DNA of 64,000 nt from Phyto melanocephala (taxonomy: Eukaryota > Arthropoda > Insecta > Diptera > Rhinophoridae), in assembly GCA_941918925.1 (NCBI GenBank), contig OW799236.1, positions 71,018,465 to 71,082,464 of the forward strand, in the 5' to 3' direction. How positions within the stretch are numbered: the stretch's first letter is position 1; every line of letters starts with the position of its first letter. Under the pieces are notes generated by a model. It had not been told where the DNA came from. It did no database searches and worked only from the letters and a program-made list of their open reading frames with translations. Below, one piece after another: positions 23,095-38,000 of this stretch. The position numbers were made by a program, and so were the translations under genes.

Positions 23095-26000
23095 GTGAGT
23101 AAGGAATCTATGTTTTTCAATATTCTATTTACATATATATTTACTTTTTATTAAGACATAAACAAACTAATAACAATTCATAGTTTATAATAAAAATATC
23201 TTATATGCTATACATCTTTCCTTTAATTATGTATTTAAAGTAAAAAAAAGTAATCATATAATCATATATGTATTGTACGTCATAACTTTATAAGGTGATT
23301 GCATTTCACTGATTTTTCGATCAACATTTTTTTATCAATTATTTTGACATTTTAAAAGGAACAGTTGATGATAAACTAACTAATTAAGAAAACCTATCTA
23401 ATTGTTGCTTGTTATATACATAGATTAAGTCGCTTGATATCATTAGAGTTTAAAGTCAACACTATGTTCTATAATAATGCGTAATAAGTAATAAGTTATG
23501 TAGTCTGCGCATGATGAGTCAGTTCGAAATCCGGCTTGGAACGACTGGATAGTTTGTACTAGATGTTCTTTTATACGATTTAATATTATATTGGCCAATA
23601 TTTTGTCTACGGTGGGTAAAACTTATATTATATAGAGTTTTATTTTAAAGGTATAGATTTTTTTGTTAAATAAAACACAACAAATTCAATGGAATGACCA
23701 AAATTTCGATTTGATTACCTCACAACTTGTATGGCATTTAATATTTAAACATAACATGAAACATATAACCTCCACGGCTGCGCCTATTAATTCCATTTTG
23801 GCGATCCAATTTTCTATCACTTTATAAAGCACACCTGGTCTTATTTCATCAATAGTCGAATGTTGACTTTTAAGTGATCAATCCAACCAAGTCCAACATA
23901 CTTCATTAGTTTTATAGCTAGTTTTACAGTTATTAATAATATCGCAATTTCTATTGGTAAATTTTTCAGAAAAATAATCATTTTTTAAATGTTTCTGGGA
24001 TCTGACGTTTGTTTGGTTTGTGCTGAGGAGCACATTCATATACTATTTCAGCAGGTGTACCAGCAGTTGTTTTATTCAGAAGTTGTTGCATAGAAGCTAT
24101 AGCTTCAGCTGAAGTGCTTAGAAAAATAAGAGGCTGCAGAGCAGAATCTATAACACAGTAAAAAAAGTGTTAAATAGAGTAGTTTGTAGATCTCTCAGGT
24201 TGTTTTGTACGTATGTTGCGGTCTACAAATTATTTTGTAAGCTTATAAGCTGTTTTCCCGCGGCATGAGCAGCGTTTTTGGCTTCTTCTGCAACGTAGTC
24301 GATCCGTCTTCTTTTACTCTTTGAACGTTTTAAATGTCCTTATTTTTTTTTTGTAATTTAAACAAATGAAGGATTCTTAAGTTATCTGATAATTTTATTA
24401 ATTTATTCTACTTAACACTTCGTATATGCGATTGCAAGGTTTTAAATTAGAAAAAACTCTTTTTCTTGATCTTTAAACTGTTTTTATTTGTACTTTGAAT
24501 CAACAAAAAATTAATGAACAAAAATATTAAAAAAAAACATAAAACATTATATTATTAATTACCTTAATGAATACCTCAATGATGGCAAAACCGAAAAATA
24601 CAATAAAACTCATAAAAATAATTTAATTTACAAATAAAAAATAAACGTAAAAATTAAACATAAAACCATAGCAATATTAATTTAAATAAGCATTTTAGTG
24701 ACAAATAAAAATTGTCATCTGGTAAAATGTCGCTTTTAAACACTCCGAATTATTTGCCTAGAGAAATAAAGTATAATTATGAACGAAAAAAATCATAATG
24801 CAAATAACAATTGTGATTATAACGAAGATCAGAATACAAATTATAGTATTCGAACGCTATCGAAAAAAATTTAATATGCAATTTCTTTCGCTACATTATC
24901 ATTCGTGGTGTAGTATATATACACACATATGTATATATACTATATTACCCGTCTTGAACTAGTTGAAAAACCCAATACATAGCATATTAGCAGCGTCGTA
25001 AATGCGATCAATAGTTAATGTGTCGACAACATGGCTTTTTCCCCATTTTCAAAAAACAGCAGACAGTTGTCCGAGGCTTTCGGCCACGGACTGTCCCTGC
25101 AGGCTGTGTCAGAGACACGGCCATTAAGTTTAACGTAGAATACGCCATCCGTTAAGACAGAAAACAGCATTGTTATTTTGCTTACTCTGCAGCACTTTCA
25201 TTTAATATAAAAATGTATGAATTAATTTTTTCATATATTTTTTTAAATTATATATCCATGTTAAATTCAAATTCAAATTTAACATTTTGTTTCTCTTAAA
25301 TACATAAGTAAATACATATACGAACTTTCAATATTTCATCAATCAAAACAACAGCCGAAGGTTTGTGTCCACACTGAAACAGCAGCATAGTTTGTGTTCA
25401 CGCTACAAACTCAAACACCAAACCAAACACCACACATATGTTTGAGTGTATGTGTTCCAAGAATGATATAAAAAGAGATTACGCCATGCGCATGTTTTGC
25501 CGTTAGATGACGTAGCTTAACCCAAGCTAGGGTTACCTATTCTATGTATCTCCAAAATATTTAGGGCTATATGTGTATTCTTGACTATTTTCATGAGCTT
25601 AAGGTATTTTTTATTAATTTGTTTTTTATTTTTTAACTTTAATATTTCGGTATCACTTTGTGTATCTTCTTCAGGAAAATATTTTGGTTTTAATTTTTGA
25701 TACAATTTTATAAAATTGAGAACCAAAAATTGAATTGACAACTTAAATAATAACATTAAACCTTATACATAATGCACTTTATATAAAAAAATAAAATCAA
25801 GTTAACTAAGACAAAAACCTAATTCTATATTTTTAGTTCCTGATTTTGGCGTTTGTATGTATATTAAATGTTTGTATATTTGCCTTATTTACAAGAAATA
25901 GTTTATGTTTAATATAGGCTTATTTGACAAATTTTCTACAGTTATTCGTCAATTAAGCGCTTAATAAACATTAAATGTTTTTTATGAGTAAGGCCGATCC

Positions 26001-29000
26001 AATGTGGGTTTTAATAATTTCCGACATTACTATCATGTACAAATGTTTTTGATATTTTTCTATATTCAAATTAAAAATATTTAATTTAGTTTACACAATC
26101 TCTTGCAATTGTAATGATAGCATTGTGGTTTTCCTTTATCTAAAGGACATTATTTGTTCATGTAGTCTCGAAATATGGAAGTTAAAAAATAAAAAACATA
26201 TTAAAAAAATATCTAAAACTCAAGAAGAGTCAAGAAAAATCAAAAATTAGAAAACCTTTAATTATATTATTAATATTAAAGATCATTATATTCTGGATTT
26301 ATTTCTAAATTTGTTCGAAACAATTTATATGTTATGTGAGACTTGGTAACCCTGCAACAAAAATCACTTTGACAATTCTCCAAAAATTAATTTATCATAT
26401 TTCGTTATAAATCAAGAATATTGTGTTTTAATCTATTAAATATTGTGTTAAAAAATAATTATTATTATAATAACCGTATGTGGAGGCTGTTTAAAAGCTT
26501 TAAGTGTAAAAAATTCTTGTTTAAAATGTTGAAGCAAATTGTAAACATGAAGTGCGCAGTGGGCAAATGCATGCAAAACGATAGAAAGAAATCAAGTGAT
26601 AAATTGTGTTCAAAACTAATTTTGTGCGTGTTTTTAATGTACATATCTTATCTTAGATGTGTCCTTTTACACTTTTCAAAAAACAATGAGCAACAAAGAA
26701 AGCTTTGGATAACATTTTGCAAACGGAAGGACACCATAAAGATACTTAGGGAGAGACTTTGCTCATTGCATTTTTAGCCGGATGATTTTGAAAGAAATTT
26801 TAAATTTGAAATGGGTAAGTTAGAAGTATATTGGTTTGCGCAGTTCTTTTTTTAATAATTGTGTACAGGATGTAGTAATAGAGCAACTTTAAAATTGAAA
26901 CCGGAAGCAGTTCCGACCATAGATGCCACTGATATAGCTACTGAAACGAAAATGTGAAGAGGAAGCGAAAAAAGCCAATTGTGACACAAATGAAGACAGT
27001 TCGTAACTTTACATGAACAATTTAGAAGTTAAAATGTATGTACATATCGCATTAGATCATTTGAGGTCAAAAACTGTTTGTACTTACATTTGAACATTTG
27101 AACAGTAATCAAAAAAAAAAAAAAACTACGAGTAATATAAAAAAAATGTTTCTCATAAAATTATTCATGGGAAACATTAAGAAATTGTCCCACTGTCATG
27201 TTTAAATGTCAGACTGTTTCGTGACGTCATTTAACCCACCTGCGCAGAACATTCAATTTTTGAGCTCGAGTTGTCGTAATCTTTCTTCTATCATTCTTGA
27301 TGTGTTCCAACAATTTTCATTTGAGAAATTTAAATATTAGGAAGATATCAATCAATATGAAATGTATATCAAACGAAAGTTATCGCGCCGTTTCCTCATA
27401 ATCAATGAAATAAATAAAGATTACAACAATAACAATCTGACATGACTCCCTATACCGTAAGGTAAGACGTATTCTACGCCAAAAATTATTAATGTACAAA
27501 AGACAACATTTTGCCTGAAAAAACATTTTACGCTTAATCTATTATAATGAGCCCAAAAGGATATAGAAGGATATTTAAAAACATCATAGAAAGTACAAAA
27601 CATGTTTTTTAGTACCCCACTTCAGATCATCAACAAACTAAAGAAAGACGTGGTGGAAAAACAAGGTACCCACTTGTCTTTTGAAAAATCTATAAGTATG
27701 CAGTTAAGTTTAGTGATCGCAAATTTCGGAAAAAAGAAATTAAACAAGATGTGTATCAATAATAAAGAACTTTTTTTTAATTTGAAGACCCAAATATGAA
27801 TTATTATGTATTGTATCCCAAAAAATCGCCATATAGTCGCATGGTGTCGAGGACTAAAGGAATACAATTTTTAATGACTTTAGATATCGGTTCTGGTTTG
27901 ATATCCTGGATTATAATAACGGTTCTACTAAGTTGAAAAGGTTTTTCGATTTATAAAACCGAACCAGAAAGAATCTTAAAGGACCACATCCAACTTGAGT
28001 TTAAAACATTTTCATTGTTTACTGCATTCTAAATTTGTGTTTAGCACACAATTTCTTATTATAAATAATGCCGTATATGTCAACAGCAAAGTTCTTAAAT
28101 TCCATATATTGCCTTATAATCGAATTCTGAGTTAATTTTTTAAATAATATTCAACTTTATTTAAAATGCGTCCAGTGTGTCCATTCATGTATTAACGAGG
28201 GGAAAAAAAACTTAATTGTATCTTTCTCTTTATCACAAAAAAAAAAAAAACAAAAGTTAAAATGAGTTAATACCCCATATGACGACTTCGCTTTAATCTT
28301 TCGTTAATTTATGATTATAAAAAAACATATTGCGAAATTCTAACGAATCAAAAAGAAACTTAATTTTTTTAATGAAAAAAATAAAAATAACCTAGTACAA
28401 GTAGAAAATAAAAATATAATTTATGAACATCAAAAGCGATTGTAAAAATTAAATAATACTTAAAAAAAAAGTAAGAGCACTATATTCGGCTGTGCCGAAT
28501 CTTTTATACCCACCACCAATTTTGTGTACATTTAAAGCACAATATTTATTATTTTGTTAATCATTATGGATAATCTCTTTATAATAAAACATGTATCACT
28601 TTCTTTGTAGAGGGTAGTTAAATTTTAAGGGCCCATGTTGAAGACATTGACATTGACATTTCTCAATCTCAGACCAACTTAATTTGAACAGTGGAAAGAT
28701 ACGAAAATGAGCAACGCGTTAAAGTTATTCAGGTTTTTTATAAAAATCGGCGTTCAAGTCAAAATGCATTTTGTGCACTTCGTAATTCTGTTGATCAACA
28801 TAATCGTTCAAATTCGTCCACAATCGGGAGAATTGTAAAAAATATTTAAATTTCTGCAAAACAGGCCTGTATAAAATGTTAGAAAATATGTGAATGCTTT
28901 CTTAGTTCGTTGAATGGGAACCATTGCTGTTTTTTGCGAAAGTGTGGCAAAAGAGCAGTCAACATCGACTCATCATCATGCACAACAATTGACCATCAAC

Positions 29001-32000
29001 ATTGTCATTGAAAATTTGGACCATCAGATAGAGGATTGGCGCCATCGACCATTTGGCAGATAGTTTGTTAAATACATAATTGAACCATACAAATATTATC
29101 ATTACAAAAAGAAATAATAATAATTTCATAAATAATTTGTGTTTTGGCGAGTCACCTAAATTTTTTGGCCCAGTTATGACATTGCCTAGGGGGATATACG
29201 TAGCAAATTTGACCATTATACCTCTAATTTTGGCGGTTTTATGAGCTTTTAAATTTCATTAACGGCAGATAACGTGAAAAGTGGGTGTTATAGTAGGCGT
29301 GTCAAAGTTGTTTTTGCGAATGAGTACAACTTAGATGTTTCAATATAGTCCTTTGTTATTTCAAAATCTTTATTAATAGAGAAATTATATGAATTTCAGT
29401 TAAACCGTTATATGAGAAGTTGGCGTAAAAGTGGGCGTGGCACCTTAATTTTCTGGCACAGTAATGACATTGCCCAGAAGGATATACGTAGAAAATTTGA
29501 TCATCATACCTCTAATTTTAGCGGTTTTATGAGCTTTTAAATTTCATTAACGGTATATAACGTGAAAAGTGGGCGTTATAGTAGGCGTGTCAAAGTTCAT
29601 TTTCCGAATGAGTACAGTTTAGATGTTTCAATATAGCCCTTTATTATTCAAAAATCTTTGTTAATAAAGAAATTATATAAATTTCAGATAAAACGTTATA
29701 TGGGAGGTGGGCGTAAAAGTGGGTGTGGCACCTAATTTTTTTGGCACAGTAATGACATTCCCTATGGGGATATACGTAGCAAATTTGATCATCACACCTC
29801 TTATTTTGGCGGTTTTATGAGCTTTTAAATTTATTTAACGGTAGATAACGTGAAAAGTGGGCGTTATAGTAGGCGTGTCAAAGTTGTTTTTTCTAATGAG
29901 CACAACCAAGGTGTTTCAATATAGTCCTTTATTATTCCAAAATCTATATTAATAGAGAAATTATATGAATTTTGGGTAAAACGTTATATGGGAGGTGGGC
30001 GTAAAAGTGGGCGTGGCACATTAATTTTCCGTTACAAAAAAGCGTTTCACCAAAAAACAAAGTGTGCAAAATTTCAGAGTCGTACATCCAATTTTGTTGC
30101 TTTTATGACGTTTTTGTTTTTAAATATACCGAAAAATACACTGTGCGGTAAAAATTTTCGTACATTTTGATCGATAACTCCTCTCCTAATGCATAGATTT
30201 AGATAATTTTCGGGGAAAAATATTGTTTTTACTCAGGAAATATATATTCGAAGTTTCATGAGTCTACGTTAATGCGTTTGGACACAATTCCATTTTATTC
30301 GATGTTCGAGGGACACGGTTTTTTCGACCTACTCTTGCTTTTCGAGCTATAACTCTCTTCCTAATATTCCGATTTAGCCCATTTTCAATACCAAACAAAC
30401 CTTGTCTATAAGAAAGATTCTGGCAAAATTTGAGCCCCCTACCTTTTTCGGTGCGACCTCTATCGTGCTTTCAACAGACGGACAGACGGACGGACATAGC
30501 TAGATCGTCATCAAATCAAACCCTGATTCAGAATATATATACTTTATGGGGTCTAAAATGGATATTTCGATGTGTTACAAACGGAATGACAAAATGAATA
30601 TACCCCCACCATTTTTTTGGTGGCGGGTATAAAAATGCTTTATAAACCTTGATTTTTCTTCTTTATGATCATTAACCATATCATTCATTTTGGGCAACGT
30701 TTATGCACTTCTAAGTCAAACAAAAATAATACTTTGAATGCCTCATTCTTACATTATATTTTCTTATTTATTCATAATTCTCCCTGTTTTCTAAACCGAA
30801 TCCGCATAATAAATTAGATGGTTTTTTGCTCTATAAAACTATTATAATTTTATTAATTTTACTTTTTAGAGTGGGGAAATAGTCCAAATGTAATAAAAAG
30901 TGGTATAAAATATATTTATTTTTTTAAATTTCGTTGTATAGTTCGAAATGAATTTATAATACATTCTTAAAAAATTTTAAAAAAGATCTTATACTTTTGA
31001 AATGATAAAGATGCTGTGTTGATATGGCCACGTTTAAAAACAGTGCCTAGAAATATTAAACCAACACTGATTTTTCATCTGACAAAACTATTCATTAAAC
31101 TTATGCCAAAAACTATTTCCAAAAAAGTGATAAAAAAGTGCTGCAAAAAAGCAAAAAATTATTATTCATGTCTCCATCGAAAACAAAAGTACTACACATT
31201 AAGTAATCAGAGAATAATTCTAATACCCTGTTCAGACAGATATTTATAATTGTTTCAATTATGTGTTGATTGAGCAATTAAAATAAGTGTTCACACATAC
31301 TCAATTTATCGTACTCCATTAGCATTTGATAGCTGTAAAAATACGATTTATTAATACCACATCAAATAATGCCTTCTCTTCAGTTTTTTCCTATACATAA
31401 AATATATTTACAATTATATTTATATACTTATATGTATGTATTTGAATTTATTTAAAATTTTTTTTTAAATTTTACAAACATTTTCCATTTCCTTAATTTT
31501 TGTTTTTTGTATTTTTATTTGTTTGACATTAGAAATGCCACCTATAGCAGTTTCTCCTCACTGAACATACTTCTCAAGAGTTGTATTTCGAGTTTTGGGC
31601 AATAAGTGAAACAATTAAGTATATATTGCTCAATTAAAAAATAATTTTTAGTATGGTAAACAATGCTCAATAAGGCCTTTAATTGCGATAATATTATAAA
31701 TTGACAATTAAGGAGCGTGTGTGCACATAGTATAAGATAAATCGCTAGAAAATATCATATCATAGTTAACAAGTAAGAGCACTATATTCGGCTGTGCCGA
31801 ATCTTTTATACCCACCACCAGTTTTCCGTTCTTTTGTAGCTAGGGTTTTTTCCCGCAAATTTTTGTTTCCCGGAAATGCGAGACTTATTTTTTAATATCC
31901 CGGGATCCCGCAGCAAAACAAATAAAAAGTAAATTTGTTTTTAATAAAAAAAAAAAAACTTTTTATTAAAAAGCATAAAATAGTTTATAATGTAAAAAAA

Positions 32001-35000
32001 AACTTAAAAACTATAAAAATCAATGAAGATACTTGAATTTAAAATATAAATTGAGTAAAAATATTTTTTATTGAAAAAAAAATATTCTTTAGATACGAGA
32101 TCAAATATGAGCACAAAAAAACAAAAATACAGGTACTTCAGCATGGTACAATCATCAGGTAGCCTCAGTTCTGCAACAACAAAATCCTAAATGTATTTTG
32201 TTGCTGGAAAACGACGACTTAAATGTCAAAAAGCAAATGTGTGTGCGTGTTTTTTTGGCGGTAGAATATATACGTACACAATATATACACATACATAAAC
32301 AAAATTTGACATCTTAGTTAAACCTTAAGGTAGAGAAAAAAATAATCAGCTGTTTTAGTGAGGCTACCTGATAATTGTACCATGTACTTCAGCTATGAGA
32401 TCAAAAATAAAATCATTAGACATCAATTTCAATATAAACAATACACACATCTGCCTTCGAATCGTAGCCACCTTTTTTATTTCCCGGGATCCAGAAAAAT
32501 TATCCCGGGAAATAACCCAATTTATAGAACAAAATGTATTTGTTTGTTATTAATAGTAATCGCTATGCAATAATCTCTTTATACTAAAATATGTATCACT
32601 TTCTTTGTATAACTTCGATATACAAAAAATGTTTTCGTAAATTTAGTCTTTCAATGAAAGTGGGCGTTAAAGTAGGCGTGTTGAAGTTGTTTCTAATAAT
32701 GAATGCAACTTAGATGTTTCACTACAGTCCTTTATTATTCCAAAATCTTTATTTATAGACGAATTATATGAATTTGAGATAAACCATTATATGGCAGGTA
32801 GGCGTTAAAGCGTGGGCGTGTCACCTAATAAGATATATGTAGCAAATTTCATCATCATAACACCAGTTTTGCCGGTTTTATGAGCTTTTAAATTTCATTA
32901 ACACTAAATAACGTGAAAATTGGTAGTTATAGTAGGCGTGTCGAAGTTGTTGTAGCCTTTCAATGAAAGTTAGCGTTAAAGAAGGAGTGTTGAAGTTGTT
33001 TCTACTAATGAATGCAACTTTGATGTTTCAATATAGTCCTTTATTATTCCAAAATCATTATTCATAGAGAATTTATATGAATTTGAGATAAACCGTTATA
33101 TGAGAGGTAGGCGTTAAAGTGGGCGTGTCACCTAAATTTTCTGGCATAACAATGACATTGACTAGAAGGATATCTGTAGCAAATTTCATCATCATACCTC
33201 CAATTTTGTCGGTTTTATGATTTCATTAACAGTAGATAACGTGAAAAGTGGGCGTAATAGTAGGCGTGTCGAAATTATTTTTAATCATGAATGCAACTTA
33301 GATGTTTCAATATAGTTCTTTATTATTCCAAAATCTTTATTCGTAGAGAAATTATATGAATTTAAGTTTAGACGTTATATGGGAGGTGGGCGTAAAAGTG
33401 GGCGTGCCACATTTATTTTCCGTTAAAACAAAGCATTTGACCAACAATCCATGTGTGCAATATTTCAGAGTCGTACATCTAATTTTGTTGCTCTTATGAC
33501 GTTTTTGTTTTTAAATATACCGAAATATACACTGTGCGGTATAAATTTTCTTACATTTTGATCGATAACTCAGGAAATATACATATATTCGAAGTTTCAC
33601 GAGTCTACGTTAATGCGTTTGGACACAATTTCATTTTGTTAAATGTTAGAAGGACACGGTTTTTTCGACCTGCTATTGCTTTACGAGCTATAACTCTCTT
33701 CCTAATATTCCGATTTAGCCCAATACCAAACAAACCTTGTCTATAAGAAAGATTCTGGCAAAAATTGAGCCCCCTGGTTTTTTCGGTGCGACCTCTATCG
33801 TGATTTTAACTGACGGACAGACGGTCGGACATAGCTAGCTCGTCATAGAATCAAACCCCGATTCAGAATATATATACTTTATGGGGTCTAAAATGGATAT
33901 TTCGATGTTTTACAAACGGAATGACAAAATGAATATACCCCAACCATTTTTTGGTGGCGGGTATAAAAACACATTTTATAAAATATTGGAAATAGTGATT
34001 TTACAGATGTTTAACTGATGATGAGGTGATTCGATTAAGGTGAAAACAATCATGACTTCAACAGTAGTATGTCATTAAAAATTATGTATAAAACTGATGC
34101 ATATTAGATTTTTGCTTAAATAAATTGTTGGAAGAATAGAATTCAGTGACAATTTGTCTCTAATACAATCACGCTTTGCAGAAAGCAGTCTAAGTGTAAA
34201 GTTGGAAATCCCTGAATGAGAATATCGATAAGTTCAATCATTAATAACACGAAGTAGTTAAATAGCTATTACAAAATCTAACTAAATCTTATGACTTGTA
34301 TCAAAGTCAAAACTAGACTTTAGTAGCGTTTTATTTTAAGCTCTTATACCAGCTCTTTGAAATATAGTGAATATAATGTCGTTTATGTTATTTACTCGTC
34401 CCAACCTTGAAAAATTTCTACTTACTGCCACACTGTGACAATTTTCAGTAAAACGTGTAATCACTAAACATTTTGATTTTGGCGCCCTATGCTCCAGTGG
34501 GAGTTAAAGGAACATATATATATATAAAAAGCACTATAAAGTGTTGTTAGTTAAAAAATCTCTTTCCACCATAGTTTTAAAATAATTGATCATAAGATAA
34601 CTTAAACTTAGTAACAAGTAAAACTAAACCAGCAAATTATAAAAATTAATAAAATTTTTATGAAGTACATATGTATGAATGTAATCAGCTACACCTCTTA
34701 ATGGAGTAAAACATATGTCCGTTTTATAAATATGTAATCTCATTAATTGATTAGTAACTAATAAATTCCTATGTATGCAAAAAAACTAAAATAGATTACC
34801 TAGATAGCGCAAAGTAAAACTATAACTTTCTATTTTTATACCCGCCACCAAAAAAATGGTGGGGGTATATTCATTTTGTCATTCCGTTTGTAACACATCG
34901 AAATATCCATTTTAGACCCCATAAAGTATATATATTCTGAATCGGGGTTTGATTTTATGACGATCTAGCTATGTCCGTCCGTCTAACCGTCTGTTGAAAG

Positions 35001-38000
35001 CACGATAGAGGTCGCACCGAAAAAGCTAGGTGACTCAAATTTTGCCAGAACCTTTCTTATAGACAAGGTTTGTTTGGTATTGAAAATGGGCTATATCGGA
35101 ATTTTAGGAAGTGAGTTATAGCTCGTAATGCAAGAGTAGGTCGAAAAAACCGTGTCCTTCGAACATCGAATAAAATGGAATTGTGTCCAAACGCATTAAC
35201 GTAAAGTCAGGAAACATCGAATATATATTTTTCGAGTCAAAACAATATCTCTCCCCAAAAATTTCTTACATCTTTGCATTAGGAAAGGAGTTATAGATAA
35301 AAATGTACGAAAATTTATACCGCGCAGTGTATTTTTCAGTATATTTTAAATTTAAAACCAAATAAAATGGACAAAATTATATGTACGACTCTGAAATTTT
35401 GTACACTTTGTTTTTTGATGAGATGCTTTTCTGCAACGGAAAATCAATGTGCCACGCCCACTTTTACGCCCACCTCCCATATAACGTTTTAACTAAAATT
35501 CATATAATTTCTCTATTAATAAAGATTTTGAAATAATAAAGAGCTATATTGAAACACTTAAGTTGTACTCATTAGTAAAAACAATTTTGACACGCCTACT
35601 ATAACGCCCACTTTTCACGTTATCTACTGTTAATGAAATTTAAAAGCTCAAAATTAAAGGTATGATGATAAAATTTGCTACGTCTATCCCCTCAGGCAAA
35701 GTCATTACTTCGCCAAAAAATTAAGGTGCCACGCCCATTTTTACGGCCACCTCCCATATAACGTTTTACCTAAAATTCATATAATTTCTCTATTAATAAA
35801 GATTTTGGAATAATAAAGGGCTATATTGAAATATCTAAATTGTACTTATTAGCAAAAACAACTTCGACACGCCTACTTTAACGCCCACTTTTCACGTTAT
35901 TTACCGTTTATGAAATTTAAAAGCACATAAAACCAACAAAATTAGAGGTATAATGATAAAATTTTCGACGTATATCCCCCTAGGCAATGTCATTACTTTG
36001 CCAAAAAATTATGATGCCACGCCCATTTTTACGCCCACCGCCCATATAACGTTTTACCTAAAATTCATATAATTTCTCTATTAATAAAGATTTTGGAATA
36101 ATAAAGGGCTATATTGAAATATCTAAGTTGTACTCATTAGCAAAAACAACTTTGACACGCCTACTATAAAACCCACTTTTAAATTTAAAAGCTCATAAAG
36201 CAACCAAAATTAGCGGTATGATGATCTTTTCCGCCCACCTCCCATATAAAGTTGTAACTGAAATTCATATAATTTCTCTATTAAAAAAGATTTTGGAATA
36301 ATAAAGGATTATATTAAAATACCTAAGCTGTACTCATTAGCAAAAGCAACTTTGAAACGCCTACTATAACGCCCACTTTTCACGTTATCTACCGTTAATG
36401 AAATTTAAAAGATCATAAAATCGCCAAAATTAAAGGTATGATGATGAAATTTGCTACATATATCCTCCTAATCAATGTTATTGTTGTGCCAGAAAGTTTA
36501 GGTGACACGCCCACTTTAACGCCTTCCTCTTATATAACGGTTTATATTAAATTCAAGTAATTTCTCTATTGACAAAGTTTTTGGGAAAATAAAGGACTCT
36601 ATTGAAATATCTAAGTTGTATTTATTAGCAGAAACTTTATTGACACGCCTACTTTAACGCCCACTTTCACTAAAAGACTAAATGTACGAAAACATTTTAC
36701 TATCATATCGAAGTTATTAAGGGTGGTTAAATTTTAAGGGCCGATGTTGATTTTAAATAAAACACAAATTTTTTAAGAAATTATTATCATTTCTTTTTAT
36801 AATGATAATATTTGTATGGCTCAATTATGTATTTAAAAAAATATCGGCCAAATGGCCCCCCCATCCTTGGCGCCACTCACCTATCTGATGGTCCAAATTT
36901 TCAATGACAATGTTGATGCTTAATTGTTGGGCCACACTATCGCAAAAAACAGAAATGGTTCCCATTCAACGATTTTCTAACATTTTATACAGACCTGTTT
37001 TGCAGAAATTTCAATATTTTTTACAATTCTCCCGATTGTGGACGAATTTGAACGATTATGTTGATCAAAATAATTACGAAGTGCACAACATACATTTTGA
37101 TTTGAATGCCCATTTTTATAAAAAGCCTGAATAACTTTAAAGCGTTGCTCATTTGCGTATCTTGCCACGGATCAAATTGAGTAAGTTTGAGATTGAGAAA
37201 TGTCAAATGAAATGCAAAAAAAACTTGCTGTTTGTGTGGTTCACCTTCATCATGGGCCCTTAAAATTTAACAACCCTCTACAAAGAAAGTGATTAACATT
37301 TTATTATAAAGAGATTATTCCATAGCGATTAACAAAATAATAACAAACCTTGTGTATAAGAAATATTCTGGCAAAATTTGAGCCCCGTAGCTTCTATCGT
37401 GCTTTCAACAGACGCACAGACGGCTAGATCGTCATAAAATGAAACCCCGAATATAGAATATATAAACTTTATGGGGTCTAAAATAGATATTCCGATGTGT
37501 TACAAACAGAATGACAAACTAAATATACCCCCACCTTTTGTTTGGTGGCGGGTATAATAAAATGGAAACACGCCTGTTGTACAATGTACATCATAACAAC
37601 ACCTGAGAGCATCAAAAATACTAAGAGCTAAACCTAACCAAAATAGTAAAAAAAAACTTATCATCAAAGTGATAACATTTTGATTTATTTTTATTTTTGA
37701 GAATTATGGGCAGTGCTATACGTTTAAATTATTTCTATGCATACACAAATTTTTTGTCTAAGCACGAATTATAAAAAAATTATTATAGCTGTTAAGGGAT
37801 CTATAACCGATTTAGTGCCAAGTAATTAAAATTGGTTGCTTAATGTAACACATATAATAACATAAAATTGCTTTATTGTTGACATTGTAAAAGGAAAACA
37901 GTTTAATTTGCAAGGATTTTTTATAAATTCCATTTTCGGCGGATGGTAAACTTTCACACAGTCATCAGATCTGGCAACTCTAATAATATTTGTGTTAAAA

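Larger units (their letters stand above)
28467..30633 (+). mobile_element. Family-D DINE-like element (D2), with captured Tc1/mariner MITE
   Basis: 5' end gtaagagcactatattcggc with palindrome TTCGGCTGTGCCGAA. The internal Tc1-like insert spans 28610-29145. A core of about three tandem 288-bp units follows ('gttatatgggaggtgggcgt' at about 29405, 29697, 29985), then 'cgtgtcc'-type boxes and 'ctttatggggtctaaaatgg'. It ends in hairpin 'ccaccatttttttggtggcg'. Same architecture as INE-1/DINE-1 with 'ccacgcccac' core repeats. Confidence 0.75.
31770..33966 (+). mobile_element. Family-D DINE-like element (D3), with empty MITE site
   Basis: 5' palindrome at 31788-31802 and 3' hairpin 'ccaaccattttttggtggcg' at about 33938-33957. 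About 700 bases of foreign sequence (31825-32530) interrupt the 5' part. The site where D2, D4 and D5 carry the Tc1-like insert is uninterrupted here (ctttgTAtaacttcg, TA at 32608-32609). Confidence 0.73.

Noticed and set aside
25018..25165. GC-richer patch readable as [20 protein letters not shown] on the minus strand
   Set aside because: Too short to assign to any family; recorded only as a possible retroelement scrap.
28959..29216. 85-codon minus ORF within D2
   Set aside because: Spans the captured Tc1-like element and the D core across an obvious junction; not a gene.
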